This document shows positions 35,888-44,125 of a stretch of 56,154 nt of DNA, piece after piece. This DNA is from Myxococcaceae bacterium (lineage in GTDB: Bacteria > Myxococcota_A > Polyangia > Polyangiales > Ga0077539): positions 1 through 56,154 of the forward strand of contig SCUS01000118.1 of the NCBI GenBank assembly GCA_004297725.1, in the 5' to 3' direction. The notes under the pieces were generated by a model. It saw only the letters and a program-made list of their open reading frames with translations, was not told the DNA's origin and did not search any database. A program made the translations under genes and the position numbers. Position 1 is the first letter of the stretch; each line of letters begins with the position of its first letter.

Positions 35888-36729
35888 GCGCGCCGAAGCG
35901 CCGCCCGCCCGTAGCCCTCGACCGACTTCGCCAGCGCCCGCGCCGTGCGCCGCCAATCCCCCGACGCCAGGAACTGCGCCGCCGCCGCGGACATCACATC
36001 CCCGTATTGACCTGGGCTGTGTCGCCGCAGCAGGTCGAGATAGTCGGTGGCCTCTTCGGTGAGCACCACGAAGGAGCGGTATTGCCTCGGGTTGCCCCGG
36101 AAGTTGGAGAGCTTCCGGGAGGTGATCCGGTCGTCGCCCTCGGTGTGATAGATGCGCAGCCCCTGGTGGAGGTAGTACCAGCGGGCCCCGGCGTGGATGC
36201 GCGTCCAGAGCGCCGCCTCGCGCCCCGCGATGCGCTCATCAAAACGGTGCGCCCCGAGGATGCGCCGATGGAACATCCCCCAGAACTCCCCTCGCGTCTC
36301 GGAGAGCGAGCGGGCCACGTCGATGTACTGGTCGCCGCTCCAGCCCTCTCCCGAGAAGCGCCCGGTGCGAGAGTCGACGCAGTTGCAGGAGATGGCGTCG
36401 AGCGTCGGGTCGACCTCGGACAGCACCCGCATGAAGGTCGAGAGCGCCCCGGGCGCCAGGGCGTCGTCGCTGTCGAGCGTGGCGATCCACTCTCCGTTGC
36501 AGTGGTCGAAGCCGGTGTTCTTGGCGGCGGTGACCCCGCGGTTCACCTCGTGGGTCACCATCTTGATGCGGGGGTCGGCGTAGCGGGCGACGACCGACTG
36601 CGTGGCGTCCCTCGAGCCGTCGTCGACGACGATGACCTCCCAGTCCTGCCAGTCCTGGGCGAGCACGCTGTCGAGGGCGCGGGGCAGGGTGTGGGCGCGG
36701 TTGTAGGCCGCCATCACCAGCGAGATCAC
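35884..36729 (-). CDS. Glycosyltransferase family 2 (GT-A fold)
   Basis: This 281-aa protein begins with the GT2 core ISLVMAAYNRAHTLPRALDS, then EVIVVDDGSRDATQ, a DxD-type motif in IATLDSDDALAPG, and a catalytic-region motif near GREAALWTRIH. It would transfer a sugar, from an NDP donor, to the growing unit. The GTG start overlaps the stop of the upstream glycosyltransferase by 4 nt (GTGA), so both are in one minus-strand operon. It ends sharing CTAG with the flippase stop. Confidence 0.92.
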   Translation of the reverse strand: MISLVMAAYNRAHTLPRALDSVLAQDWQDWEVIVVDDGSRDATQSVVARYADPRIKMVTHEVNRGVTAAKNTGFDHCNGEWIATLDSDDALAPGALSTFMRVLSEVDPTLDAISCNCVDSRTGRFSGEGWSGDQYIDVARSLSETRGEFWGMFHRRILGAHRFDERIAGREAALWTRIHAGARWYYLHQGLRIYHTEGDDRITSRKLSNFRGNPRQYRSFVVLTEEATDYLDLLRRHSPGQYGDVMSAAAAQFLASGDWRRTARALAKSVEGYGRAALRRA

Positions 36730-37868
36730 GGCGCCGCGAGCCCCGGGTCGCCGAGCACCCTCGCGTAGACCTCCACCGTGCGCGCCACCATGCGCCGCAC
36801 CGCGAAGCGCTCCCTCGCGGCCTCGTATCCGCGCTGGCCCATGAGGGCGCGCGCCTCCGGGGAGAGCGCCACGAAGCGGCGGATCGCGCGCTCGATGCTC
36901 TCCGGGTCGGTGCCCTCGCAGACGAGCCCGGTGACCCCGTCGTCGACGAGCGCGTCGGTGTTGGCCGCAGGCGACACGATGGGGGCCGTGGCGCAGCTCA
37001 TCGACTCGATCACCGCGTTGGGGAGGCCCTCGTAGTGCGAGGGGAGCAGCACCCCGTCGGCGCCGGCGACCAGCTTCTCGATGGGCTTCACGATGCCGAC
37101 GAGGCGAAGCGCGTCGCCGAGCGCGGCCTGATCGACCATGCGACGGACGTACTCGCCATGGAGCGGCGGAGAGCCCCGGCCGGCGAAGATCACCAGCAGC
37201 TCCGGGGGGAGCGCGCCCGCGCGCTTCATCGAGGAGAGCGCGCGCACGATGGCGACCTGGTTCTTCTGCTTGGAGAGGCGGCCCGGGACGATCAGGGCGA
37301 GGCGGCCCTCCATCTTCCACTCGGCGCGCACCCGGGCCCGCTCGGCCTCGTCGATGGGGTGGAAGCGCTCCTGGTCGACGCCGTTCTCGATCACGTCGAT
37401 GTGGGAGAGGGGGATGCCCGCCCTGGTGTGGAGCTCGTCTCGGATGCCCACGGAGTTGCAGATGAGCGCGTCGATCATCCCGTGGGTGGCGCGCTCATAG
37501 AAGACATCCCGCCGCGGCATCTGGGTGCAGCGCACCGAGGCGACGGCCTTGCCGATACCCGTGTATCGCGCGGCGAGCCGGGCGAAGAGGTTTTCATAAC
37601 CCATATAGGAATGGATGATGTCGGGACGAACCTCGCGCACCACCTTCACCAGCCGGGCGAAGGAGGCGGGCGTCGGGCCGAAGGTCGCGTCGATCGAGTA
37701 GGGCTCGCCGCCGGGGAGCGTGTAGCCGAGGTGATCGCGGCGGTTGCAGAGCGCGAGGCGGGTCTCGAAGCGCTCCTGGTCGAGGCCGCGCATGAGCTCC
37801 ATCATTTGCCGCTCGGCGCCGCCCTGCTCCAGCGTGGAGATGAAAAAGAGGATCCGCCTTCGGGCCAT
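36726..37868 (-). CDS. Glycosyltransferase family 4
   Basis: This 380-aa protein has the GT4 pattern: LEQGGAERQMMELMRGL at the start, PDIIHSYMGYENLFARLAAR, VIENGVDQERFHP and a C-terminal PSHYEGLPNAVIESMSC with the EX7E-like pair. It adds a sugar to the glycan unit. It is the first gene of a two-gene minus-strand operon with the GT2 gene. A TATAGC box ends 7 nt before the ATG at 37868, implying a leaderless or very short leader. Confidence 0.93.
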   Translation of the reverse strand: MARRRILFFISTLEQGGAERQMMELMRGLDQERFETRLALCNRRDHLGYTLPGGEPYSIDATFGPTPASFARLVKVVREVRPDIIHSYMGYENLFARLAARYTGIGKAVASVRCTQMPRRDVFYERATHGMIDALICNSVGIRDELHTRAGIPLSHIDVIENGVDQERFHPIDEAERARVRAEWKMEGRLALIVPGRLSKQKNQVAIVRALSSMKRAGALPPELLVIFAGRGSPPLHGEYVRRMVDQAALGDALRLVGIVKPIEKLVAGADGVLLPSHYEGLPNAVIESMSCATAPIVSPAANTDALVDDGVTGLVCEGTDPESIERAIRRFVALSPEARALMGQRGYEAARERFAVRRMVARTVEVYARVLGDPGLAAP

Positions 37869-37875
37869 CGGCGGC

Positions 37876-37881
37876 GCTATA
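37876..37881 (-). promoter_or_regulatory. Putative -10 box of the GT4/GT2 operon
   Basis: TATAGC (minus strand; the last two bases differ from consensus) ends 7 nt before the ATG, following the window-wide pattern of -10-like boxes right before start codons. Confidence 0.3.
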
Positions 37882-37972
37882 TCACCGCGCCTTCCGGGGC
37901 GGCAAGCGCACCAGGGACGCGCGCCCTTCCACCGCGCGGGCCCACGCTGCTAGGGTGCCGCCGAACCGACCC

Positions 37973-38920
37973 ATGACCCATCCCTACCTGATCCGCCGGG
38001 AGCGCTGCCCGGCCTGCGGCGCCGCCGAGGCGAAGACCCTCTTTGCCTGTGGGATGACCGAGTCCCCGATTCGAGAGCACCTGGTGGCGCTCTATGAGCC
38101 GCAGGGGATGATCGAGCTCCAATACCTGGAAGGCGGGGATTTTCGCTTGATGGAGTGCGGCTCCTGCGGAGTGCTCTATCACCAGGACGTGCCCGGCGAT
38201 GTGCTCATGGAGCGGCTCTATGAACACTGGATCGACCCCGAGCGCGCGCTGGCGCAGCACCAGCTCCACGTGACCATGGACACCCGGATGATGTTCATCC
38301 GGGAGATCGTGCTGGCGCTGGAGGTGGTGGCGAAGAAGGGCCCCAGGCTGCGGGCCTTCGACTTCGGCATGGGCTGGGGCGACTGGTGCCTGATGGCGCG
38401 GGCCTTCGGCTGCGAGGTGTCGGGCACCGAGCGCTCGCCCAGCCGGGTCGCCAACGCGAGGGCCAACGGCATCGAGGTGGTTGCGTGGGAGGAGATTCCC
38501 TCGAGGCGCTTCGACCTCATCAACTGCGACCAGGTGCTCGAGCACGTGGTCGACCCGCTGGAGACGCTCCGCTACGTGGCCGCGTCGCTCGAGCCCGGCG
38601 GGCTCCTCAAGGTGAGCGTCCCCGACGGCAAGGACCTGCCCCGCCGCCTCGCCCGCGGCGACTGGATGGCCCCGGAGGGATCATCCGACTCGCTGCTCTC
38701 GGTCACCCCGCTTCAGCACATCAACTGCTTCCAGCACGACTCGCTGGTGGCGATGGCCGGTCGCGCGGGCCTTCGCGTGGCGGAGATTCCCCTCTCGGCG
38801 CAGGTCGCGGCCACCGTCGACCGCTTCACGCCCACGCATCTGCTCAACGGGCTCACCCGCCCCTTCGGGCGCAAGCTGCTCACCCGCGACACCTACCTCT
38901 TCCTCGAGCGCGCCCCATAG
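37973..38920 (+). CDS. Zinc-ribbon SAM-dependent methyltransferase 2
   Basis: This 315-aa protein has the same architecture as the first zinc-ribbon methyltransferase but is a more distant relative. The N-terminal ribbon has Cys12/Cys15 (CPACG) and Cys62/Cys65 (CGSCG). A class I methyltransferase domain follows, with SAM motif FDFGMGWGDWC, ERSPSRVANARANG and FDLINCDQVLEHVVD. The start at 37973 is chosen as the ATG; a GTG at 37955 adds six residues. A TAGGGT box is at 37951-37956. The second AsnB follows 56 nt downstream on the same strand. Confidence 0.85.
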   Translation: MTHPYLIRRERCPACGAAEAKTLFACGMTESPIREHLVALYEPQGMIELQYLEGGDFRLMECGSCGVLYHQDVPGDVLMERLYEHWIDPERALAQHQLHVTMDTRMMFIREIVLALEVVAKKGPRLRAFDFGMGWGDWCLMARAFGCEVSGTERSPSRVANARANGIEVVAWEEIPSRRFDLINCDQVLEHVVDPLETLRYVAASLEPGGLLKVSVPDGKDLPRRLARGDWMAPEGSSDSLLSVTPLQHINCFQHDSLVAMAGRAGLRVAEIPLSAQVAATVDRFTPTHLLNGLTRPFGRKLLTRDTYLFLERAP

Positions 38921-38976
38921 CCGACGGGCGCTGTTGCCGCGGGGCGCTCCGCGGTGGTAGCCGAGCGGTCCCTCCT

Positions 38977-40860
38977 ATGTGCGGCATCGCCGGGTTCATG
39001 GCAGACGACGCGAGCGCCGGGGTGCACCCCGACGACGACGCGGCGGTGAAGCGGATGCTCGACTGCATCGCCCACCGGGGCCCCGACGCCGAAGGCATCT
39101 GGCGCGCCCCGGGCGTGGTGCTGGGCCACCGGAGGCTGGCGATCATCGACCTCAGCGCCGACGGCAACCAGCCCATCGCCAACGAGGACGGCGCCGTCAC
39201 CGCGGTGGTCAACGGGGAGATCTACGACTTCGAGCCCATCCGCGAGGCCCTCGCCGCGAAGGGCCACACGCTCCGCTCCCGCTCCGACAGCGAGGTGGTG
39301 CTGCACCTCTGGGAAGACCTCGGCGAGGGCTTCGTGCAGCGCATCCACGGGATGTTCGCGCTCGCGCTCTGGGACGCTCGCCGCCGCGCGCTGGTGCTCG
39401 CCCGCGACCGCTCTGGGAAGAAGCCCCTCTTCTACCGCCGCACCCGGCGGGGACTGGCCTTCGCGTCCGAGCTCCACGCGCTGGTGAGGGCCTTCCCCGA
39501 GGAGCGCCCCCCGGTGGACCTCGGCGCCGTCGACGAGTACCTCTCGCTCCAATACGTGCCCGCGCCGCGCACCGTCTACCAGGGGATCTACAAGCTCCCG
39601 GCGGCGACCCTCGCGGTGATCGCTCCCGGGGAGAGCCCCTCGCCGCGTCGCTACTGGAGCCGCCCCTGCGGGGAGACCCTCGGCGCGACGGAGGACGAGC
39701 TGGCGAGCGAGCTCCGCGGGCTGCTCGACGGCGCGGTGCGACGCCGGATGGTGGCGGACGTCCCGCTCGGGGCCTTCCTGTCGGGAGGGGTCGACAGCTC
39801 GGTGATCGTGGCGCTGATGGCGCGCGCTTCGACGCGCCCGGTAAAGACCTTCTCCATCGGCTTCCCCGACGCCGACGACAGCGAGCTTCGCTACGCCCGC
39901 CTGGTGGCCGCGCGCTACAGCACCGACCACCACGAGCTGGTGGTCGCCCCGGAGATGACCTCGGTGCTGCAGGGCATCGTCGAGCATCACGGCGAGCCCT
40001 TCGGAGACAGCAGCGCCGTGGCCAGCTGGTACCTGGCGCGCATGACCCGGGAGCACGTCACCGTGTCCCTCTCCGGCGACGCCAGCGACGAGAACTTCGC
40101 GGGGTACAAGCGCTACAACCCCGCCCGGCTGTCGTCGGTCTTCGACCGGCTGCCGTCTCCCGCGCGGCCCGCGGTGCAGTGGGCGATGGAGCAGGCGGGG
40201 AGGGCGATCCACCCGGACGTGGTGGCGCTGGCGCGCTCGCTCGACGGGGGCGACGCCGGGCGCTACCTGGCGCTGCTCGGGCACTTCACCGCCGCGGACA
40301 AGCAGCGGCTCTATGGTCCCGCGATGGCAGGGGTCGACGCCGGCACCACGCAGCGGCGCTTCGCGTCCCTGCTGGCGTCGAGCCGAGCGCCCGACCGGCT
40401 GCGTCGGCTGCTCGACCTCGACTTCGAGACCTACCTCTCCGACGACATCAACGCGAAGGTCGACATCGCGGCGATGTCCCACGCGCTGGAGGTGCGCTGC
40501 CCCTTCCTCGACACCGCGGTGGTCGAGTTCGCCGCGCGGCTGCCGTCGAGGGTGCAGTCCCGCTGGAGGGCGAAGCACCTGCTGCGCAAGGCCGTGGTCG
40601 ACCTGGTCCCGGGGGAGATCCTGCACCGGAGCAAGCGGGGCTTCGGGCTGCCGCTCAAGCGCTGGATGACCCGCGACCTGGGGCCCATGGCGCGCGACCT
40701 GCTGCTCGACCGCACCGCCCGGGAGCGCGGCGTGCTCGCCCCGGCGGCGGTGGAGGCGCTCTTCGCGGACCTCGACGCGGGCCGAGGCGGGGCCGACCGG
40801 CTCTGGACGCTGCTGGTGCTGGAGACGTGGTTCAGGGCCTTCATGGACGGCGGACCGTGA
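38977..40860 (+). CDS. asnB: AsnB-type glutamine amidotransferase 2, glycan-associated
   Basis: This 627-aa protein starts MCGIAGF with catalytic Cys2. It is a clear paralogue of the left-edge enzyme: the glutaminase motifs HRRLAIIDLS and RSRSDSEVVLH, the PP-loop LSGGVDSS, LSGDASDENFAGYKRY, and the tail KRGFGLPLKRWM match closely. By eye most of the central block is identical or conservative. The two may amidate different positions or sugars in the same glycan. It follows the zinc-ribbon methyltransferase. The 3' end precedes the 86-aa/alr operon by 40 nt. Confidence 0.92.
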   Translation: MCGIAGFMADDASAGVHPDDDAAVKRMLDCIAHRGPDAEGIWRAPGVVLGHRRLAIIDLSADGNQPIANEDGAVTAVVNGEIYDFEPIREALAAKGHTLRSRSDSEVVLHLWEDLGEGFVQRIHGMFALALWDARRRALVLARDRSGKKPLFYRRTRRGLAFASELHALVRAFPEERPPVDLGAVDEYLSLQYVPAPRTVYQGIYKLPAATLAVIAPGESPSPRRYWSRPCGETLGATEDELASELRGLLDGAVRRRMVADVPLGAFLSGGVDSSVIVALMARASTRPVKTFSIGFPDADDSELRYARLVAARYSTDHHELVVAPEMTSVLQGIVEHHGEPFGDSSAVASWYLARMTREHVTVSLSGDASDENFAGYKRYNPARLSSVFDRLPSPARPAVQWAMEQAGRAIHPDVVALARSLDGGDAGRYLALLGHFTAADKQRLYGPAMAGVDAGTTQRRFASLLASSRAPDRLRRLLDLDFETYLSDDINAKVDIAAMSHALEVRCPFLDTAVVEFAARLPSRVQSRWRAKHLLRKAVVDLVPGEILHRSKRGFGLPLKRWMTRDLGPMARDLLLDRTARERGVLAPAAVEALFADLDAGRGGADRLWTLLVLETWFRAFMDGGP

Positions 40861-40886
40861 CGGGTGAACGCGCTGCCGCGCCGTGC

Positions 40887-40892
40887 GATAGT
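40887..40892 (+). promoter_or_regulatory. Putative -10 box of the alr-mla operon
   Basis: GATAGT ends 8 nt before the ATG of the 86-aa gene at 40901. With the preceding asnB ending at 40860, transcription would start within or next to the start codon. Confidence 0.35.
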
Positions 40893-40900
40893 CCGCGGCC

Positions 40901-41161
40901 ATGATGCACATCTTCGAGTGCCACCTGGTGGCCGGCAGCGACCCGTCGACCCTGCTCTCCGAGGAGGCGCTGCGGGAGACGCAGGCGCAGGTGATGACCC
41001 CCGACGAGGCGCGCGCCGTGGGCTTCGGGAAGTTCAGCGAGCCCAAGGACGGCGGCGAGGTCCGGCTGGTGGCGGTCGCGATGCGCGACGCCCAGTGGAT
41101 CCACCGGGTGATGGAGCGCTCTCCCATCGTGACGAGCTACAAGGTCCACGAGGTCGGGTGA
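40901..41161 (+). CDS. Small protein upstream of alr, unknown
   Basis: This 86-aa, soluble protein (MHIFECHLVAGSDPSTLLS..., then FGKFSEPKDGG and IVTSYKVHEVG) has a beta-alpha mix and an acidic N-terminal half. It is not recognised. Its stop overlaps the GTG start of alr (GTGA), so it is translationally coupled to alanine racemase and the Mla-like transporter. A role in cell-envelope physiology is suggested only by this context. Confidence 0.65.
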   Translation: MMHIFECHLVAGSDPSTLLSEEALRETQAQVMTPDEARAVGFGKFSEPKDGGEVRLVAVAMRDAQWIHRVMERSPIVTSYKVHEVG

Positions 41162-42369
41162 GCGACTCGGGGACGACGCTGCGGGTGGTGGTCTCGTCCC
41201 GCGCCGAGGCCGGGGTCGCGCTCCGCCCGACGCGCGCCGAGGTGAACCTCGAGGCCATCGCGCACAACCTCGACGTCGTCCGCGCGCTGGTCTCCGAAGA
41301 CCGCCCGACGCCCCCGAAGGTGTACGCGGTGGTGAAGGCCGACGCGTACGGCCACGGGGTGATCCCGGTGGCGCGGTCCCTCGAGGCGGCCGGCGTCGAC
41401 GGGCTCTGCGTGGCGCTGGTCGAGGAGGGCATCGAGCTGCGCGACGCGGGTGTGGCGCTGCCCATCCTGGTGATGTCCGGGCTCTACGGCCACGGCCTCG
41501 GGGCGGCGCTCGACGCCCGGCTGACGCCGGTGATCCACGACGCCTCGCAGCTCGAGGCGCTGAGGGACGCCCGCTCGCACGCGTCGGTGAGGGTGCACCT
41601 CAAGGTCGACACGGGCATGGGGAGGCTGGGCATCACCCCCGCGGCCCTGCCGGCCTTCCTCGACGCCCTCGGGGCCATGCGCCACGTGGTGGTCGAGGGG
41701 CTGATGACCCACTTCGCCAACGCCGACTGCGACGACCCGGGCTTCACGACCACGCAGCTCTCCCGCTTCGAGGCGGCGCGAGGGATGTGCGAGCGCGCGG
41801 GCATCCACCCCGAGCTGGTGCACGCGGCGGCGAGCGCGGCGGCGTTTCGCATGCCCGAGACCAGGCTCGACATGGTGCGGGTGGGCATCGGCCTCTACGG
41901 GGTCGCCCCGTTCCCCCACGCGGCGCCGGGGCTGCTCCCCGCGATGCGGCTTCGCACCGAGGTCATCGCGCTGCGGGAGCTCCCGCCCAACTCCCCGGTG
42001 GGCTACGGGGGCGCCTGGCGCACCGGGCGCGCCTCGGTGATCGCGACGCTGCCCGTGGGCTACGCCGACGGCTTCTTCCGCCGGCTCTCCTCCGACGCGG
42101 AGGTGCTGATCCAGGGCCGTCGCTGCCGGGTGGTGGGCAACGTGTCGATGGACATGACCTCCGTCGACGTGACCGAGATCGCGCGCTCCCTCGGGGTCGC
42201 GGTGGGCGACGAGGCGGTGCTGCTGGGCTCGCAGCGAGGCGCCGGGGGCTTCGACGTCATCCGCGCGGAGGAGATCGCCCGCCGCATCGGAACGATCCCC
42301 TACGAGGTGCTCACGGCGATCTCCCGCCGGGTGCCTCGCTCCTACCGCGAGCGGTCCCCGGGCCGATGA
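41158..42369 (+). CDS. alr: Alanine racemase
   Basis: This 403-aa PLP enzyme makes D-alanine for peptidoglycan. The PLP lysine is in VYAVVKADAYGHG (Lys60), the N-terminal TIM barrel has VHLKVDTGMGRLGI, and the C-terminal domain shows VGYGGAWRT with the second catalytic Tyr, followed by PVGYADGFFRRL. The GTG start overlaps the upstream 86-aa gene, and the stop overlaps the permease start (ATGA). It belongs to an operon with the Mla-like permease. Confidence 0.94.
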   Translation: MSDSGTTLRVVVSSRAEAGVALRPTRAEVNLEAIAHNLDVVRALVSEDRPTPPKVYAVVKADAYGHGVIPVARSLEAAGVDGLCVALVEEGIELRDAGVALPILVMSGLYGHGLGAALDARLTPVIHDASQLEALRDARSHASVRVHLKVDTGMGRLGITPAALPAFLDALGAMRHVVVEGLMTHFANADCDDPGFTTTQLSRFEAARGMCERAGIHPELVHAAASAAAFRMPETRLDMVRVGIGLYGVAPFPHAAPGLLPAMRLRTEVIALRELPPNSPVGYGGAWRTGRASVIATLPVGYADGFFRRLSSDAEVLIQGRRCRVVGNVSMDMTSVDVTEIARSLGVAVGDEAVLLGSQRGAGGFDVIRAEEIARRIGTIPYEVLTAISRRVPRSYRERSPGR

Positions 42370-43166
42370 GCGACGACGAGGCGTCGAAGCGCCCGGGCGT
42401 GCTGGCCACGGTCTTCGCGCCGGCGAAGGGCCTGCTGGAGGAGGTCGGGACGCTGGCCGACCTCGCGTTTCACGCGGTGCTGTGGGGCGCCCGCCCGCCG
42501 TACCGGGTGTCCCTGGTGGTGACGCAGATGGAGTTCGTCGGGGTCCAGTCGATCTTCCTGGTGGGCCTGGTGGGGCTCTTCACGGGGATGGTCTTCGCGG
42601 TGCAGACGGTCTACGGCTTCCGGCGCTTCGGGGCGGAGAACATGGTGGGCGGCGTGGTGGCCCTCACGCTGTCGCGCGAGATGGCGCCGGTGCTCACCGC
42701 CATCATGGTGGCCGCGCGCGCGGGCTCGGGCATGGCCGCCGAGCTGGGCAACATGCGCTCGTCGGAGCAGATCGACGCGCTCGAGACCATGGCCGTCAAC
42801 CCGGTGCAGTACCTGGTGGTGCCGCGCATCCTCGCGGGCATCGTGATGGTCCCGGTGCTGGCGCTGGTCTTCTTCCTGATCGGCATCGGCGGCTCGTGGG
42901 CCATCGGGGTGTGGGGCATGTCGCTCGACCCCGGGATCTTCGCCGATCGCATCAAGACGATGCTGGTCCCGGCGGACCTCACGCAGGGGCTCATCAAGGC
43001 CCTGGTCTTCGGCTTCACGGTGACCCTGATCGCCTGCCGCCACGGCTACTACGCCTCCGGAGGCGCGGTGGGCGTCGGGCAGGCGACGACCCGCGCGGTG
43101 GTCTGGAGCGTGGTCGCGGTCTTCCTGATCGACTACGTGATCACCTCGATGCTCACCACGGTCTGA
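42366..43166 (+). CDS. mlaE: MlaE/YrbE-type ABC lipid-transport permease
   Basis: This 266-aa inner-membrane protein has about five helices and the family block LTLSREMAPVLTAIMVAAR followed by GMAAELGNMRSSEQIDALE. It is the permease of the Mla-type phospholipid transport ABC system. Its start overlaps the alr stop by 4 nt, and the ATPase follows after 11 nt. No MCE (MlaD) or MlaA/B/C gene is in the window, so the rest of the system must lie elsewhere. The symbol is by homology. Confidence 0.9.
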   Translation: MSDDEASKRPGVLATVFAPAKGLLEEVGTLADLAFHAVLWGARPPYRVSLVVTQMEFVGVQSIFLVGLVGLFTGMVFAVQTVYGFRRFGAENMVGGVVALTLSREMAPVLTAIMVAARAGSGMAAELGNMRSSEQIDALETMAVNPVQYLVVPRILAGIVMVPVLALVFFLIGIGGSWAIGVWGMSLDPGIFADRIKTMLVPADLTQGLIKALVFGFTVTLIACRHGYYASGGAVGVGQATTRAVVWSVVAVFLIDYVITSMLTTV

Positions 43167-43177
43167 GCGGGGACGCG

Positions 43178-44017
43178 ATGCTCGACTCGACGGACGCGCA
43201 CGTGGTGGTGGAGGGCCTGGTCAAGCGATACGGCGACCGCACCATCCTGCACGGGCTCGACATGACCATCGGTCGCGCCGAGACCCTGGTGGTCATCGGC
43301 GGATCGGGCGCCGGCAAGAGCACCCTGGTGCGCCACCTGATCGCCCTCGAGCGGCCGACGGCCGGGCGCATCGTGATCGACGGGACGGACATCGCCTCGC
43401 TCAGCGACGTGCAGCTCGCCAAGGCGCGGCGGCGCTTCGGTATGGTCTTCCAGAAGTACGCGCTCTTCGACTCGATGTCGGTCTTCGACAACGTGGCCTT
43501 CCCCCTGCGGGAGCAGACGAAGCTCTCGGAGAAGGACATCCGGGAGAAGGCCATGACCAAGCTGAAGGAGCTCGGGGTCGACCACGCCGCCTCCCTCATG
43601 CCGTCGCAGATCTCCGGCGGCATGGCCAAGCGCGTGGGCATCGCGCGGGCGCTGGTGATGGAGCCCGAGCTGCTGATCTACGACGAGCCCACGAGCGGCC
43701 TCGACCCGGTGACCTCGCGCACCGTCGACGCGCTCATCGAGGAGATGCGCGAGCGCTTCGGTGTGACCTCCGTGGTGATCACCCACGACATGGTGAGCGC
43801 CTTCGACATCGCCGACCGCATCGCGATGCTCATCAAGGGCCGCGTGGTGGCGCTGGGATCGCCCGCGGAGGTGCTCGCGGTCGACAACGCCGACGTGCAG
43901 GGCTTCATCTCCTCGAGCGGGGTCGACGTGAAGCGCTTCGAGCACCGCGGCAACCGCAAGACCGCGGCGGAGCTCGCGGCGCGCGCTCGGGAGCGCAAGG
44001 CCGGCCGCGCGGAGTGA
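43178..44017 (+). CDS. mlaF: MlaF-type ABC transporter ATP-binding protein
   Basis: This 279-aa ATPase has Walker A GGSGAGKS (41-48), Q-loop MVFQKYALFDSMSVFDNV, an ISGGMAKRVGIARAL signature, Walker B LLIYDEPTSGLDP and the switch His in ITHD. The GM in the signature and the FDSM block match the Mla/Ttg2 class. It is the energy module for the upstream permease. A basic C-terminal extension (about 245-279) is longer than usual. The thiolase gene starts 108 nt later. Confidence 0.93.
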   Translation: MLDSTDAHVVVEGLVKRYGDRTILHGLDMTIGRAETLVVIGGSGAGKSTLVRHLIALERPTAGRIVIDGTDIASLSDVQLAKARRRFGMVFQKYALFDSMSVFDNVAFPLREQTKLSEKDIREKAMTKLKELGVDHAASLMPSQISGGMAKRVGIARALVMEPELLIYDEPTSGLDPVTSRTVDALIEEMRERFGVTSVVITHDMVSAFDIADRIAMLIKGRVVALGSPAEVLAVDNADVQGFISSSGVDVKRFEHRGNRKTAAELAARARERKAGRAE

Positions 44018-44125
44018 GTCGCGCTTGACGGGGGCGGGGCGGCGGGGACAATCCGCGCCGGCGCCGGGCGATGGCCGCTGCGGCGCAGCAAACAGACGCT
44101 GAGAGAGCGGCGAAGGAGAGCGGCG

